A program made the position numbers and the translations under genes. Source: Litoditis marina (lineage: Eukaryota; Nematoda; Chromadorea; Rhabditida; Rhabditidae). From it: DNA of 64,000 nt. The notes beneath the pieces were generated by a model, which saw nothing but the letters and a program-made list of their open reading frames with translations, searched no databases and had not been told where the DNA came from. How positions within the stretch are numbered: the stretch's first letter is position 1; every line of letters begins with the position of its first letter. The stretch lies in contig OZ038433.1 in assembly GCA_964036275.1 (NCBI GenBank), positions 28,131,485 through 28,195,484 of the forward strand. The letters run 5' to 3'. Of this stretch, positions 12,381 to 23,200 are shown one piece after another.

Positions 12381-13599
12381 ATACATTCACTTTTCAAATT
12401 GTCCATACCGCAAGGAAATCGCATTTGTACAGTAAAAAATCAATCGAAAGAAGCAAAACTATTACGCGAAACTGATGTATTCATAATTGATGAGTGCTCT
12501 ATGATACCAAGATGGTCTCTCGATGCCATTGACCAGTTACTCCGAGATACAGTGGGAAATCAGGTTCCGTTCGGAGGAAAGACGGTCATTCTAGGAGGAG
12601 ACTTCAGACAGGTTAGCGATTACTTCAACGAAATGTTCAAATTCTTATTTTCAATCTGATTTGAGGTGAAAAAAGTTTCAGCTTACAAATTTATGGCTGA
12701 AATATTCAATGTCAAAAGTTCAAACTTCGAACAATTAAAATACTGATTACCATAATCAAATTATATTTACCAAGTTACGCGCTCAAATGTTTCAGGTGTT
12801 GCCAGTGGTAGAGAAAGGACGTTCAGCAGATGCAGTGGAGGCATGCTTGAAACAATCGCACGTGTTTTCTCTGTTTCGAAAGTTCAGCTTGACTCAGAAC
12901 ATGAGAAGTCTACCTGGATCTGCGGATTGGTCTAAGCACCTTCTTACTATTGGGAATGGTACAATTGATCAAGACAGCGACGGATGTATTCAACTCCCCG
13001 AACCGTTAATTTCCAGAGGCGATCTTCTCACTGAAATTTTTGGGAACAATATCAATGACCCTACTGTTTTTTCGGACCGAGCAATTCTCGCCCCAAAAAA
13101 TGTAGACGTCAACGACATGAACATCAACGTACTGCAGAAAATGAATGGCACAGAACGAACTTTCCGCAGCATTGATGAAAACGATTCTGAAGACCCTGAT
13201 GACTCTATCAATTTCTCTGTTGAGTTTCTTCACACTCAGAACCCAGCTGGCACCCCTCCACATCTACTGACACTCAAGGTAACAATAAAATCAATTACAT
13301 ATCAAAAATATTTCGAGAGTCAAGATAATTTCATTTCTGCAATTCATACCATATATTCTAACAATCATTTTATTTCAGATTGGCTCTGTGGTGATGCTGC
13401 TTCGTAATCTTGATGTGTCCAAAGGTCTGTGCAACGGGACCAGATTCGTCGTGTTGAACTTCACGGCTCATATTCTTCAGTGCAAGTTCATAAATGGAGA
13501 CAGGAAAGGATCCGTGGTCTTCATTCCTCAAATCGATACGTATACCGAAAAAGGTGAGTTTCCAAAATAGTCAATTCATAACTGGAATAAGAGAAAGTA

Positions 13600-13945
13600 A
13601 GTATATAACTAACCAACTGAATATTTAGAGTGATACATAAATAAACTAATGAACAAATAACTAAATAAATGAACTAAGAAATAAGTAATAACTATATAAG
13701 TAAATAAGTAAACAAATAATTGAATAAATAAATAAATAAATGAATAAATAAATAAACAAATAAATAATCAAATGATAAATAAATAAATGAATTATCAAGT
13801 AAATAAATAAATAAAATAATTAATGAATGAACGAATAAATTATTGAATAAATAAATAGATAAATAAATAAATAAGTAAATACATACATACAGAATTAAAT
13901 AAATGATTAAAAGAATAAATAAGTATCTAAACAAACAAATAGTTA
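13600..13945. repeat. AAAT-type tetranucleotide microsatellite in intron
   Basis: A degenerate (aaat/aaac/gaat)n tract fills most of the penultimate Helitron intron. Open frames on its minus strand encode only Ile/Leu/Tyr/Phe low-complexity peptide and should not be called genes. Confidence 0.9.
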
Positions 13946-14600
13946 TAGTTGTCGAATAAATTACCATAGGAATAATAATTCTGAGAAAAAAGTACTAATT
14001 TATTCATTTCTAGGTCTACCATTCCGTCTGAGACGTCGTCAGTTCCCTGTCAGATTGGCTTTTGCAATGACAATCAATAAATCGCAGGGGCAGTCTCTTA
14101 CCCATGTTGGAATATATCTTCCTGAGCCGGTGTTTGGACACGGTCAACTGTATGTGGCGATGTCACGGGCGAGGAGTATGACCGGAGTGAAAATATTCTC
14201 TCCCACGAAGAAATACAAGAATGTGGTTGAAAGAGCTGTGCTCTAATGTTAATTTGTGATAATAAATACATGTCCGTTCGCAAAGACTTGGAAAACAGGA
14301 AAACAACTACAAATTGAGGTACAACAAACAGTAACTGCGCTTTTACTCAACAGATTCAAAAAGATAGTTACCAGATAGTTGCAGAATAGTTACCGTCAGT
14401 CAATTCTATCTATCGATTGAACTAGCAGTTGAAAACACTGTAGACTTCACTTTCTGTTCAATCGACCCTGATTGCAAGTATTGAAACCGTCTTTCTGAGA
14501 TAAAAACTTGGATTGATCATTAAAAAGATCCAAAAACAATCATTAATCGAGATTTATCAAGGGAGGAGGAGGCGGCTTTAGCCGCCGGCGCCCTCCCTTG

Positions 14601-16752
14601 TCTTTTATAACTCTCCTCGCCAGTACATCTGTTAAATTTCCTCAGTTTTCGGTACCGTACCACATAAAGTCCCAGAGTCTTTCTCACATTTTTCATAAAT
14701 TTTCTACAAACTGACTAGAAATTCAAACTAGAAATTTATGTTGGCGGTTTCTCTCCCTTATTCCGGAACCGAGTCTTTCGGAAAATCTGTGTTTAGACTG
14801 ACATCAATCATGCGAAAATTACATTGGCAATGATCGATGAACACATCACGTTTTCGAAATTATTGATCCCTTTATTGTCCTACACAGAACTGGTTACACA
14901 GAACTCAGAAGCTATGCAGCTTCCTTTTTCTCATTGACAAGTTGAAAAATGATCACTCTTTTGAGTACAGTTACAAGTTCAGTATACTAAGTTCATCAAA
15001 TTCGACATCTGACGGGTGCACATTGGTGTTTTGTATTCGACGAGTTCAAGACACTACGTTGATTGGTCACCAGCTTATATTTTATGACTTCACAGATTCA
15101 CACTCTACAGCTGATCTAATCATTAAATCAATTACTGTAGAAATAGGAATGAATCAGTTTCTATAAGCTGTAATGTAATAATCTATACCAATCTTCTTTT
15201 TGTTTCTAAACACGAAGGTGTTTGACGATTAGTGCTTTCAATTGATAACTTGACAATTCTTCAACCAAAAAACACAGTGTTTTAATAAATTTGTGTCTCT
15301 AACTGTAGTTGACCCTTGTAATTAGGCGAAAGGCTGCCCGTCCGCTCGACCAATTAGTGCGCGCTGCCCGTCCGGTCAACACCCCGAGACCATGCTGACC
15401 GTCCGCCTGGAAATCGAGAGCCAGCGGACGGGCCGCGGTGGACCCGTCCGAGTTAGCCAATAGCCCGAGTTAGTGTTGACCCCTGTAATTATGCGGTGCA
15501 CGGCTGCCCGTCCGCTCGACCAATTAGTGCGTGCTGCCCGTCCGGTCAACACCCCAATGTCTGCTGACCGTCCGCTTGGAAATAGGGAAGGCCGGCGGAC
15601 GGGCCGCGGTGGACCCGGTTTGTACAACACAAAAAAACCCACTGATTTGTTATTTATATAAATAACTGTTGTTTTACAACCCATAAACTATCTATAAACA
15701 TTGGTTGTCCTCGATTTTTCATTCGACAGGCCGTTGGTACAGTAGATCCTAAACAATTCGTTGGCAGGTTTTACGAAAACGTGAAACTCATTTGCAGTAA
15801 GTTGGCATGCGTTGAATTCAACAGAATATGGTGGTAGGCCTCACAATTACGTGTAATTATTTTAACAGTACAATAAACACGCGTTTTTCTCAACAAGTTA
15901 CGTTGACAGGCCCCTTACACTTATGTGAACCTTTTTTACAGAATACCACACGTTGGCAGGCCTTACAACTACGTGAACATTTTTTGCAGGCCTTACACGT
16001 ACGTGAACATTTTTGCAGGCTAACATACGTTGGTAGGCCTTATACTTACGTGAAATTTTTTTGCAACACACGTTTGCAGGCCTAACACTTAGGTAAACAT
16101 TTTTCGCAGGCTAAGACACGTTGGCAGGCCTCACACTTGCGTGAATTTTTTTTTCAGAACACCACACGTTGGCAGGCCTTACGAATACGTTAAAATATTT
16201 TGCAGGCCTTACACTTACGCGAACATCTTTTGCAGACTAACATACGTTGGCAGGCCTTGTACTTACGTGCACATCTTTGCAACATATGTTGGCAGGCCTT
16301 ACACTTACGTAAACATTTTTTGTAACATACGTTGGCAGGCCTTACACTTACGTGAACATCTTTTGCAGGCTAACATACGTTGGCAGGCCTTACACTTACG
16401 TGAAATTTTGTAACAGAACACCACACATTAGCAGGCGTTACAAATACGTGAACATTTTATGCAGGCTGACATACGTTGGCAATCCTTATACTTACGTAAA
16501 CATCTTTTGCAAAATACGTTGGCACGTTGGCAGGCTTCACATCTACGTAAAAATGTTGTGCAGAACACCACACTTTGGCAGCCCTTAATATTACGTTTTG
16601 CACTACAACATACACTGGCAAGCTCCACCATAACGTAACTCATTTAGCAGACCTTACGGTGTGTATTATAGGCGTGTTTGGTATCATTTTTTGTTTTTAC
16701 AAAATTAAGTAATCTACAAAATTCACAATTATGAGGCGCCGCAGGCGTCTAG
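14601..16752 (+). mobile_element. Non-autonomous Helitron, 2.15 kb
   Basis: The 5' end TCTTTTATAACT abuts the large Helitron. A second copy of its first 229 bp lies at 41,865-42,093, where it follows an A (A|TC), the canonical Helitron target. The 3' end is a short hairpin (aggcgcc gca ggcgtct) finishing CTAG at 16,749-16,752, followed by T. The interior has a tandem pair of GC-rich units (about 15,331-15,460 and 15,490-15,617) containing cgtccgct/agcggacg inverted motifs, then a 48-bp minisatellite. No protein family is recognised in 14,830-15,300. Confidence 0.6.
15720..16670. repeat. 48-bp minisatellite (ggccttacacttacgtgaac)
   Basis: About 18 diverged units with the shared pieces ttggcaggccttacacttac, gtgaacat and tttgcaggctaacatacg. 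Some units are shortened. Frames through it give short Tyr/Val/Arg-rich repeat peptides without a start or splice context, which I do not regard as coding. It lies just upstream of the element's 3' hairpin. Confidence 0.85.
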
Positions 16753-16936
16753 TCAAACATTGATATACATTCTACATTTACATGCAAAAAGTGGAACTAT
16801 GATGCTGATATACAAAGGGAACTTTCAGCAATTCGCGTCTATACCATGTATCCGTTCGTATAGGACCATGCTATCACGTAGTTTGGGAACACTTAAATCA
16901 GAAACTGATGAAATTAAAAACTGAACGAAAAATGTT

Positions 16937-17283
16937 TTATTCGAGGCTTGTTTTTGTAACATAATGCCTGATAGCCAAATTGATTCTTTCAATCCAATAC
17001 GTTCTATATATTTTTCCAGCTAGCTCCTTCTGTTTCGAGAACTTTCCTAACGTCTCCTCGAGTAGTTCTGGTGTTACCTGAAAAAGAGTGTTCACATTAT
17101 GCAAATATCTTTGACATTCCTTGAAACTGACGTATTTTTTTCTGCATTCTAAAATATTATGCGGTCGAAACTCAACCAACCTCTTCAAAAGTATTGACTA
17201 CCAATACTTTTTCCTCCTTGTACAAGGAAGAAATGGTGGTGTTCAGCACAATTGGAATACTCCCAAGTGCTATCGATTCCCAT
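16937..17283 (-). CDS. GT gene last two exons
   Basis: Exon 17283-17181 begins with the split codon then W-E-S, continues LGSIPIVLNTTISSLYKEE and ends at GTTGGT in phase 0. Exon 17077-16937 follows TTTTTCAG and encodes VTPELLEETLGKF to the stop. The stop TAA is embedded in AATAAA on the minus strand, so the poly(A) signal overlaps the end of the reading frame. The 3' end of a Helitron (CTAG, 16,752) lies 184 bp downstream. Confidence 0.7.
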
Positions 17284-20200
17284 CTTGAATAAGAACAGTT
17301 GAACAATATTCGTATGGAAAACGCCAAGTTGGGATGAAAACTACGCTAATTACTGTACCTCAGAGAAAAAATTCTATAAACTTCGTAGCAACGTTTGATA
17401 AATGACATCTCAGCAGCTTAGAAAAATACTATCGTTGTAAAAACTATACATCTATTTCTTCTGAGAAGTGGCGATCTCGTCTATTGAAATAATTCAAACT
17501 GGAATTTCCAACAGAAAAACATTGTTCTAGAACAGGAAATAAGTGCTACATTAACAGTTTTCGAACGGAAAGGCTCTGTATTCTCCTTTTTGACGAGTAG
17601 TTGTCAGTTTTAACGAACTTAAATTTGGACGATTATGTGAACCAATCCTGAGACATCGGTCTTTTAAACTACAATTGGAAAAGTTTAAAGGACCGAAGCG
17701 TCGGGATTGGTCCACATAATCGTACTTCTTCAAGGTGAGAGGGAAACCGGTGAAACATAAGGAGACGTTAGCAGTTGCGTACAGCGTCGGTTTCCGTCAA
17801 ATTTTTGCCGCCGACAGAAAAATAACGTCGCAGACTCGTGTACTCTACTAACCCAAACAGGAGGGTTTCCATGGAAATTAGTGACGTTTTCCCAAGTTCG
17901 CTAGCTCGTCACAACGGGAAACATCTGAGCAAAAAGCGAACGCAGCGTTATGGTCAGTTTGTACGTTGCTTTGTGTGGCTTTGTTAAATACAACTAATTC
18001 AAATATGATATATACAAGGAAGGTTCCCCGGGCTACGCCCGGGTCCCTCCCTTGATGAGTCTAGGTCGGTGGTTGAGTCTTGATGTTTCTTCCTTTTTCG
18101 TCTTCGGAAAGTCCTCAAGCGCGAAAGTTTTTGTTCAACATAGAGCGCGAGAGTTTTCCTAAAAGTAGAACGCGTTAGTTCTTTTCAACATAGAGCACGG
18201 TAGCTTTCCTCAACATAGCGCGCGATATTTTTTCTCAACATTGAGCGCAGAAATTTTCCTCAACATTGAGCGCAGCATAGAGCGCGGGTGTTTTTCTTAA
18301 CATAGAGCGCGTTATTTCTCTCTAACATAGAGCGCGGGAGTTCTTCTTAAGATAGAGCGCGGAAGTTTTTCTTAAGATAGAGCGCGGAAGTTTTTCTTAA
18401 GATAGAGCGCGGGAGTTCTTCTTAACATAGAGCGCGAGAATTTTGCTTAACATAACATAGCCTGCGGAGTTTTCTTTAACATAGAGCGCGGAAGTTCAGC
18501 TTAACAAAGAGCACGGTAGTTCTACTCAACACAGAGCGCGGTGGTAGTTCTCCTTAACATAGCGCGCGATATTCATCCTTAGCATAGAGCGTGGTAGTTA
18601 TCCTTAACATAGAGCGCGGGAGTTTTCGTTAACATAAAGTGCCATATCAATTCCAACTCCCAGCAACAGCCGATTCCAATAGGTTTGGAAATGAAAAACA
18701 GGCAATTTACACGTCTCTCCACGTCTTTTCTCTTCTACAACTACAAAGTGCACCAACTCTCTATTTCTCGACCAATAAGCCGTTGCCTCAGACTCACAGA
18801 CAGACAGACAGACAGACCAAGCAACGGTTTTATATTAGTAGATAGTAGATGATAGTACAACATATTAGATGTACGAAGACTCAGATTCTGAAGGCCAGAA
18901 GACGTCAAAAATGAAAAGTGGCATATTGACGTCGGAGATAGTTCTAAATGCCGTAGATAGTTAGTACATAGATAGTAGACGATAGTATGACGTCTTAGAT
19001 GAACGAGGACTGACATTCTGAAGGTCGGAAGACGTCAAGAATGAAAAGTCACATATTGACGTCGGAGATAGTTCTAAATGCCGTAGATAGTTAGTAAATA
19101 GATAGTAGACGATAATATGACGTCTTAGATGAACGAGAACTGAGATTCTGAAGGTCAGAAGACGTCAAAAATAAAAAGTGACATATTGACGTGGGAGATA
19201 GTTTTAAATGCCGTAGATAGTTAAAACACAAATAGTAGACGATAGTATGACCTGTGAGATGCACGACGACTCAGATTCTGAAGGCCAGAAGACGTCAAAA
19301 CTGAAAAGTGACATATTGACGTGGGAGATAGCTCTAAATGTGTTAGATAGTTAGAACACAGATACTAGACGATAGTATGACCTGTGAGTTGCACGACGAC
19401 TCAGATTCTGAAGGCCAGAAGACGTCAAAACTGAAAAATGACATATTGACGTGGGAGATAGTTCTAAATGCATTAGATAGTTAGAACACAAATAGTAGAC
19501 GATAGTATGACCTGTGAGATGCACGACGAGTCAGATTCTAAAGGCCAGAATACGTCAAAACTGAAAAGTGACATATTGACGTGGGAGATAGTTCTAAATG
19601 CGTTAGATGGTTAGAACACAAATAGTAGACGATAGTATGACTTGTGAGATGCACGACGAGTCAGATTCCGGAGGCCAGAAGACGACAAAACTAAAAAGTG
19701 ACATATTTACGTGGAAGATAGTTCTAAATGCGTTAGATAGTTAGAACACAAATAGTAGACGATAGTATCACCTGTGAGATGCACGACGACTCAGATTCTG
19801 AAGGCCAGAAGACGTCAAAACTGAAAAGTGACATATTGACGTGGGAGATAGCTCTAAATGTGTTAGATAGTTAGAACACAGATACTAGACGATAGTATGA
19901 CCTGTGAGTTGCACGACGACTCAGATTCTGAAGGCCAGAAGACGTCAAAACTGAAAAATGACATATTGACGTGGGAGATAGTTCTAAATGCATTAGATAG
20001 TTAGAACACAAATAGTAGACGATAGTATGACCTGTGAGCTGCACGACGAGTTAGATTCTAAAGGCCAGAATACGTCAAAACTGAAAAGTGACATATTGAC
20101 GTGGGAGATAGTTCTAAATGCGTTAGATGGTTAGAACACAAATAGTAGACGATAGTATGACCTGTGAGATGCACGACGAGTCAGATTCCGGAGGCCAGAA

Positions 20201-23200
20201 GACGACAAAACTAAAAAGTGACATATTTACGTGGAAGATAGTTCTAAATGCGTTAGATAGTTAGAACACAGATAGTAGACGATAGTATGACCTGTGATAT
20301 GCTAGACGGCTCAGATTCTGAAGGCCAGAGGACGTCAAAACTGAAAAGTGACATATTTACGTGTGAGATAGTTCTAAATGCGTTAGATAGTTAGAACACA
20401 GATAGTAGACGATAGTATGACCTGTGATATGCTAGACGGCTCAGATTCTGAAGGCCAGAAGACGTCAAAACTGAAAAGTGACATATTGACGTGGGAGATA
20501 GTTCTAAATGCGTTAGATAGTTAGAACACAGATAGTAGACGATAGTATGACGTCTCAGATGAACGAGAACTGAGATTCGGAAGGTCAGAGGACGTCAAAA
20601 ACGAAAAGTGATATATTGACGTGGGAGATAGTTCTAAATGCGTCAGATAGTTAGAACACAGATAGTAGACGATAGTATGACCTGTGAAATGCACGACGAC
20701 ACAGATGTTGAAGGCCAGAAGACGTCAAAACTACAAAACAGGTCGAAACATGGCTTAACATGACAAAACTTTGTAAAATTACCTATTAACATCTACAAAC
20801 TTACCAACAACCAACAGGGGGGTCTGGGGTACCCCCCAGCTAGGTCGGCGATAGCCGGCCTAGTCACCTCACTATATATAATCGTATAGGCGTAACGCAC
20901 TTTTTTTTGCCTCTAATTTCCTTCAAATGCTCATCATAGATGCTACCCAGCATGTCCACGTACAAAACGTGAGAGGGCAGAAAAAATATTGATCGATTGA
21001 TTTTTGGTGAGCAAAAATATGAAAAAAACGATGACGTCATCGATTTCATTGTGAGCGATTGGCGGTATTGAATCGCATCAAATTTTGATAACATAAATGA
21101 AAAACAATAGTGAACAACATATCTCGGCTAGAAACCCTCAGCACCATTTATCGACTGATGGCAATAGTTTGAAATTTTTTTAGAATTGATAGTAACGCAC
21201 TTTGTTTGTCGATGATTTCTTTCAAACTTGCCTAACATAAAAACCTGATGGAAACTGACAGATAGTGAAAAAGTTGATTTATTGATTTTTGGCGAACGAT
21301 AATGTGAAAAAACGATGACGTCATCGATTGCGTTCTGAGCGAGTGGCTGAATGGAATTCGCCAAAAACTTGATAACATAAATGAATAACAACGACACAAA
21401 ATATGTGTCCATGAAAACTTGATACTAGCATTTATCGATTGGTGATGACAGTTTCAAAAAAATTTAGAAGTCAAAACAAGGAAGTCGGCCGGTTGCAACT
21501 TTCAGAAAAAATCGTCAATTAGTAAAAACCTCCACTTGGTGGGCTGTGATCACAGCATAATCAAAAGTTTGCGAGCAAAAGTTAGTTAAATTTTTTTGTC
21601 GATTTTGACGTTTTTTGGCTGTTTTTCCTGCATAAAACCAGAACTAATGTAACAGTGGTCCGTGCAGTCATAGTATGGGTTTGCCAACTAGAGACCACAC
21701 TTTTGTTGATAGTTGGTCAAAAATAATATCCTTCCGTTTTTGACCTTTGACCTTGCCTAAGGAAGGTCAAAAATTCAAACATGATCTAATTTCTTTTTGC
21801 TTCCGACCTTTTTAAGACAAGCAGTAGTCATGATTTATCGTGAAAAAAATTCAAAAAAAATATCAATCCATTCGCGAGTTTTACTCACAAATACTCACAA
21901 ATAATTTCCGGCAAATTGATCTATTTTGTGGACCTCTACGAAGGCGAGTAAAACAGTAACTCGAGAAATTTGAAAAATTGTAAAAACTTAAGCGATGAAG
22001 CTACGCAAATTTCACACACCCCTTGTTGATCAGCTCACTAAGCGAAACATTTTACTAACTAACAACTTTTTCTGAAAGTTGAAACTGACATAGTTGAGAA
22101 TTTTGAATTTGAAATTTTTTTCAACTTATTCAATCTCGAAAACTATAAATGGTAGCGGGACGTTATTGGGGTAGGTGTTTAGGCTAACACGTTCATTTCG
22201 TCTGACGAAATTGGACAAAATTCTATTCAGCCAATCTCAGGTTATAAAATCGATGACGTCATCGTTTTTCGGAAAACTTACTCATAAAAAACGCAGAATG
22301 CAAATTTGAAGGCGGATTTTTTGGGTTTCCAATTATTCCAGTCAGCCTCATCATATGTCAAAAGTTGAGCAAAGATGGCTGCTGATGAAAAAATTTCATG
22401 TAAAAAGTCTGTCGATTATAAGGCACTTTTCAAGTCAATCCCATTGCGCGATATCTGCAACTGTGGATTTCATTTCACCATATGTTAGTCTAAGTAGTGT
22501 GTGTTCAGGATGGCACAAAATTGACTGATTCGGTTACATTATTCGCACGTTATTTGACGTGGAAAAATGGATGACGTCATCACTTTTTGAGAAAGAAGCG
22601 TATAAAAATCGAAAAATTGAAAATGAGCCCTAATGCCCGTGGCATATTCCATACAGTCACCAGCCATGTAACATACTTGAGTTACAGAAGAATCGGAACA
22701 ACTTTTGTTAACGCACTGAACCCCCTCTCTAGAAAAAGTCGTTAAGTCAACTTTGCGGTAGATGAATGTTAGCGGATTTTTGCTGTCTCGTTATAAAAGT
22801 CCCCATAGGAAAGTAAGTAATAAGAAGTTATGGACAGATATCGGCAACGGCTGGCCGGCTACAGCCTGTTGGAACGGTGCCAACTTTTTTTGTCAAACGC
22901 GCCAAAAATCGATAAATCAATATAATCGATTGGCGTTATCGTCAAATGCTTAGCATGTTTAGAGGTATGCTAGGCGGTAGTATGATGGAAATCGGAACAA
23001 CTTTTGTTGCCACTCTGAACCCCCTCTCTAGAAAAAGTCGTTAAGTCAACTTTGCGGTAGATGAATGTTAGCGGATTTTTGCTGTCCTGTTGTAAAGGTC
23101 CCCATAGGAAAGTAAGTAATAAGAAGTTATGGACAGATATCGGCAACGGCTGGCCGGCTACAGCCTGTTGGAACGGTGCCAACTTTTTTTGTCGAACGCG

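Larger units (their letters stand above)
3513..14246 (+). pseudogene. Helitron Rep/helicase transposase, interrupted
   Basis: Role: the Helitron replicase nicks DNA with an HUH/tyrosine Rep domain and unwinds it with a Pif1-type 5'-3' helicase for rolling-circle transposition. Exons inferred from splice sites with matching phase: 3513-3592, 3760-3873, 3939-4007, 4112-4216, 4617-4685, 4848-4916, 5126-5194, 5496-5564, 5866-5934, 6091-6263, 6730-6911 continuing at 7353-7742, 8151-8952, 9210-9454, 9750-10049, 10141-10238, 10399-10504, 10732-11104, 11311-11659 continuing at 12389-12611, 12796-13278, 13379-13553, 14014-14246. Start: the ATG at 3,513 opens a Pro-rich N-terminus. Damage: TGA at 8,889, TAA at 9,822, and two transposon insertions in coding sequence. 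Otherwise the frame is intact, so inactivation seems recent. Family assignment is strong; exact exon 1 is less sure. Confidence 0.85.
11311..14246 (+). pseudogene. Helitron Pif1-type helicase domain exons
   Basis: Superfamily 1 motifs appear in order: Walker A G-P-G-G-S-G-K-T (11,523-11,546), motif Ia (VAWTGIAANLL), Walker B F-I-I-D-E-C-S-M (about 12,478-12,501), LGGDFRQ (12,591-12,611), TQNMR, and at the C-terminus [10 protein letters not shown] with YVAMSRAR (14,084-14,175). The stop is TAA at 14,244-14,246. The first helicase exon is cut between the Ser and Leu codons of the T-I-H-S-L-F-K-L block by a hAT-like element. The intron 13,554-14,013 is largely a tetranucleotide microsatellite. 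No C-terminal extra domain is seen. Confidence 0.85.
2718..14600 (+). mobile_element. Autonomous-type Helitron, 11.9 kb, now inactive
   Basis: The left end begins TCCATTTCTATAATTCGCCT and aligns with the 5' ends of the two preceding elements. The right end has a ggcggc/gccgcc hairpin and terminus CTCCCTTG at 14,600. Between them, on the same strand, is a complete exon set for a Rep/helicase transposase (3,513-14,246) with an AATAAA signal at 14,261-14,266. Two later insertions (6,910-7,347 and 11,660-12,380) and two stop codons disable it. No target duplication is expected for a Helitron, and none can be tested because both sides are other elements. Within the right flank, 14,247-14,560 shows nothing coding. 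Confidence 0.75.

Noticed and set aside
13692..13967. Minus-strand hydrophobic 91-codon frame
   Set aside because: Pure microsatellite translation (Ile/Leu/Tyr/Phe) inside a Helitron intron.
15376..15684. GC-rich frame with Pro/Arg repeats
   Set aside because: Derived from the duplicated GC-rich units in the Helitron at 14,601-16,752; codon pattern follows the repeat, not a protein.
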